The notes beneath the pieces were generated by a model, which had not been told where the DNA came from, ran no database searches, and saw only the letters and a list, made by a program, of their open reading frames with translations. A DNA stretch of 64,000 nucleotides, taken from Paragonimus westermani. Its lineage: Eukaryota > Platyhelminthes > Trematoda > Plagiorchiida > Troglotrematidae. The translations under genes were made by a program, and so were the position numbers. This document shows, one piece after another, positions 63,201-64,000 of the stretch (positions within the stretch are counted from its first letter, which is position 1; every line of letters starts with the position of its first letter). The stretch is taken from contig QNGE01000282.1 of the NCBI GenBank assembly GCA_008508345.1, positions 1 through 64,000 of the forward strand, read 5' to 3'.

Positions 63201-64000
63201 TCACAAGTAATCTAAATAAGAAAATAACAGTGTTTACACAAATGCAAATACTTGCAAATGATAAAACTAGTCAAAATCAGAGAACACGAAGGAACAACGG
63301 GTAAGTGACAGAAATAATCGAATTTAAAGGTTTTCCCCAACGTTTGTTCCGATGTGCACCGTTAAGCACTTATGAGCTGCACTATACATGGCATCATAGG
63401 TATACACACATGTAATCCATTTTTTCAGAGTCACTGTGTTTGGGTGAATTTTTAAAAGTTGTACACCAGTGTCGAAAACAAATCGGGCAATTCTAGAAAG
63501 CTAATGAAATACGATGTGTAGAAAAGATACAAAGAGGGATTGTTATTAGTGGTTGTGAATATTGACAAGATAATTGTATATAGTACGATGAGAGAGACAG
63601 GACACTCTCAAACGTTTCGTTCAGACGGTCAGCCTTATCCGACCAACAGAAGAGACTTTTTCTCCCAAAGGCCAGTTGTTTTCGAGCGTAACGCAGATTG
63701 TGACGATGTGTTAGTTGTCAGAATAATGTTTCAATAAGATGCCATGACATCTAGATGAACAGGACATGTGAACCTCCCGGCGGAGATGCAGAGCGAACGG
63801 ATAATCGATTGCACTGTGTAGCGCTATACGCGTGAAGTGTTATTCGCTGTCGTATACGGTAAATAAATTATTCGAACTTGAATTTGCATCTTCAGGTTAA
63901 AATTATCCTTGACAGATAAACAACTGTCTAGGCAACTTCGGTACTACTCATGCACGTACTTTTCGCAAAACGTGATCTTGTGTATAATGTCGATCCAGGC
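60263..64000. other. No recognisable gene
   Basis: Short frames only. 61852-62076 (+) has six cysteines (contains SGRCRLVDCKLAGGQCDSHL), and 63540-63737 (+) starts hydrophobic (LLVVVNIDKIIVYSTM). Neither has splice support or a recognised family. Confidence 0.45.

Noticed and set aside
1..64000. CRISPR arrays, bacterial operons, rRNA genes, telomeric repeats
   Set aside because: No regularly spaced repeats, Shine-Dalgarno-led gene clusters, rRNA-like blocks or terminal hexamer arrays were seen. The sequence has eukaryotic character throughout.

Overview
The window looks like intergenic and intronic DNA from an invertebrate animal nucleus, most likely a parasitic flatworm (trematode-like). 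It is AT-rich, CpG is not visibly depleted, there are no operons or bacterial genes, open frames are short, and degenerate Penelope-like retroelements (PLEs) carrying a GIY-YIG nuclease recur through it. The species call is inference: no host gene is recognised securely enough to fix the taxon. A single N sits at 13321.

Layout. 1-10.6 kb: no recognisable gene. 10.6-11.7 kb: PLE copy A (+) with its 3' tail repeated in inverted orientation at its 5' side. 13.64-13.92 kb: a CpG-rich patch with a possible 65-nt intron. 14.98-15.7 kb: PLE copy B (-), the same subfamily as A, abutting a DDE-type transposase fragment (15.69-15.99 kb). 18.4 kb: a tRNA-like element. 22.84-23.10 kb: a MITE-like foldback element with a 5-bp target duplication. 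24.19-24.68 kb (-): the longest open frame, 162 codons, tentatively FGF-like. 26.07-27.56 kb: PLE copy C (-), the longest, with reverse transcriptase (RT), linker and GIY-YIG nuclease, broken by several frameshifts. 28.93 kb: a tRNA-like element. 30.0-30.23 kb: a possible host exon. 30.78-32.63 kb: PLE copy D, a palindrome with two 660-bp arms around a 529-bp spacer. 35.19-35.29 kb: a tRNA-like element followed by a second strong hairpin. 43.55-44.05 kb: PLE copy E (-), nuclease end only. 44.4 kb: a tRNA-like element. 46.7-60.2 kb: scattered candidate exons with usable splice signals but no recognised family. 60.2-64 kb: nothing firm.

The window is therefore dominated by relics of one retroelement class. 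Every PLE copy is 5'-truncated and keeps its nuclease end, as expected when reverse transcription starts at the 3' end. Two copies (A and D) carry head-to-head inverted partial copies, a known PLE arrangement. No copy has an intact reading frame, and the RT active site is lost in both copies where it can be seen. The host coding content consists of isolated candidate exons that need transcript evidence.
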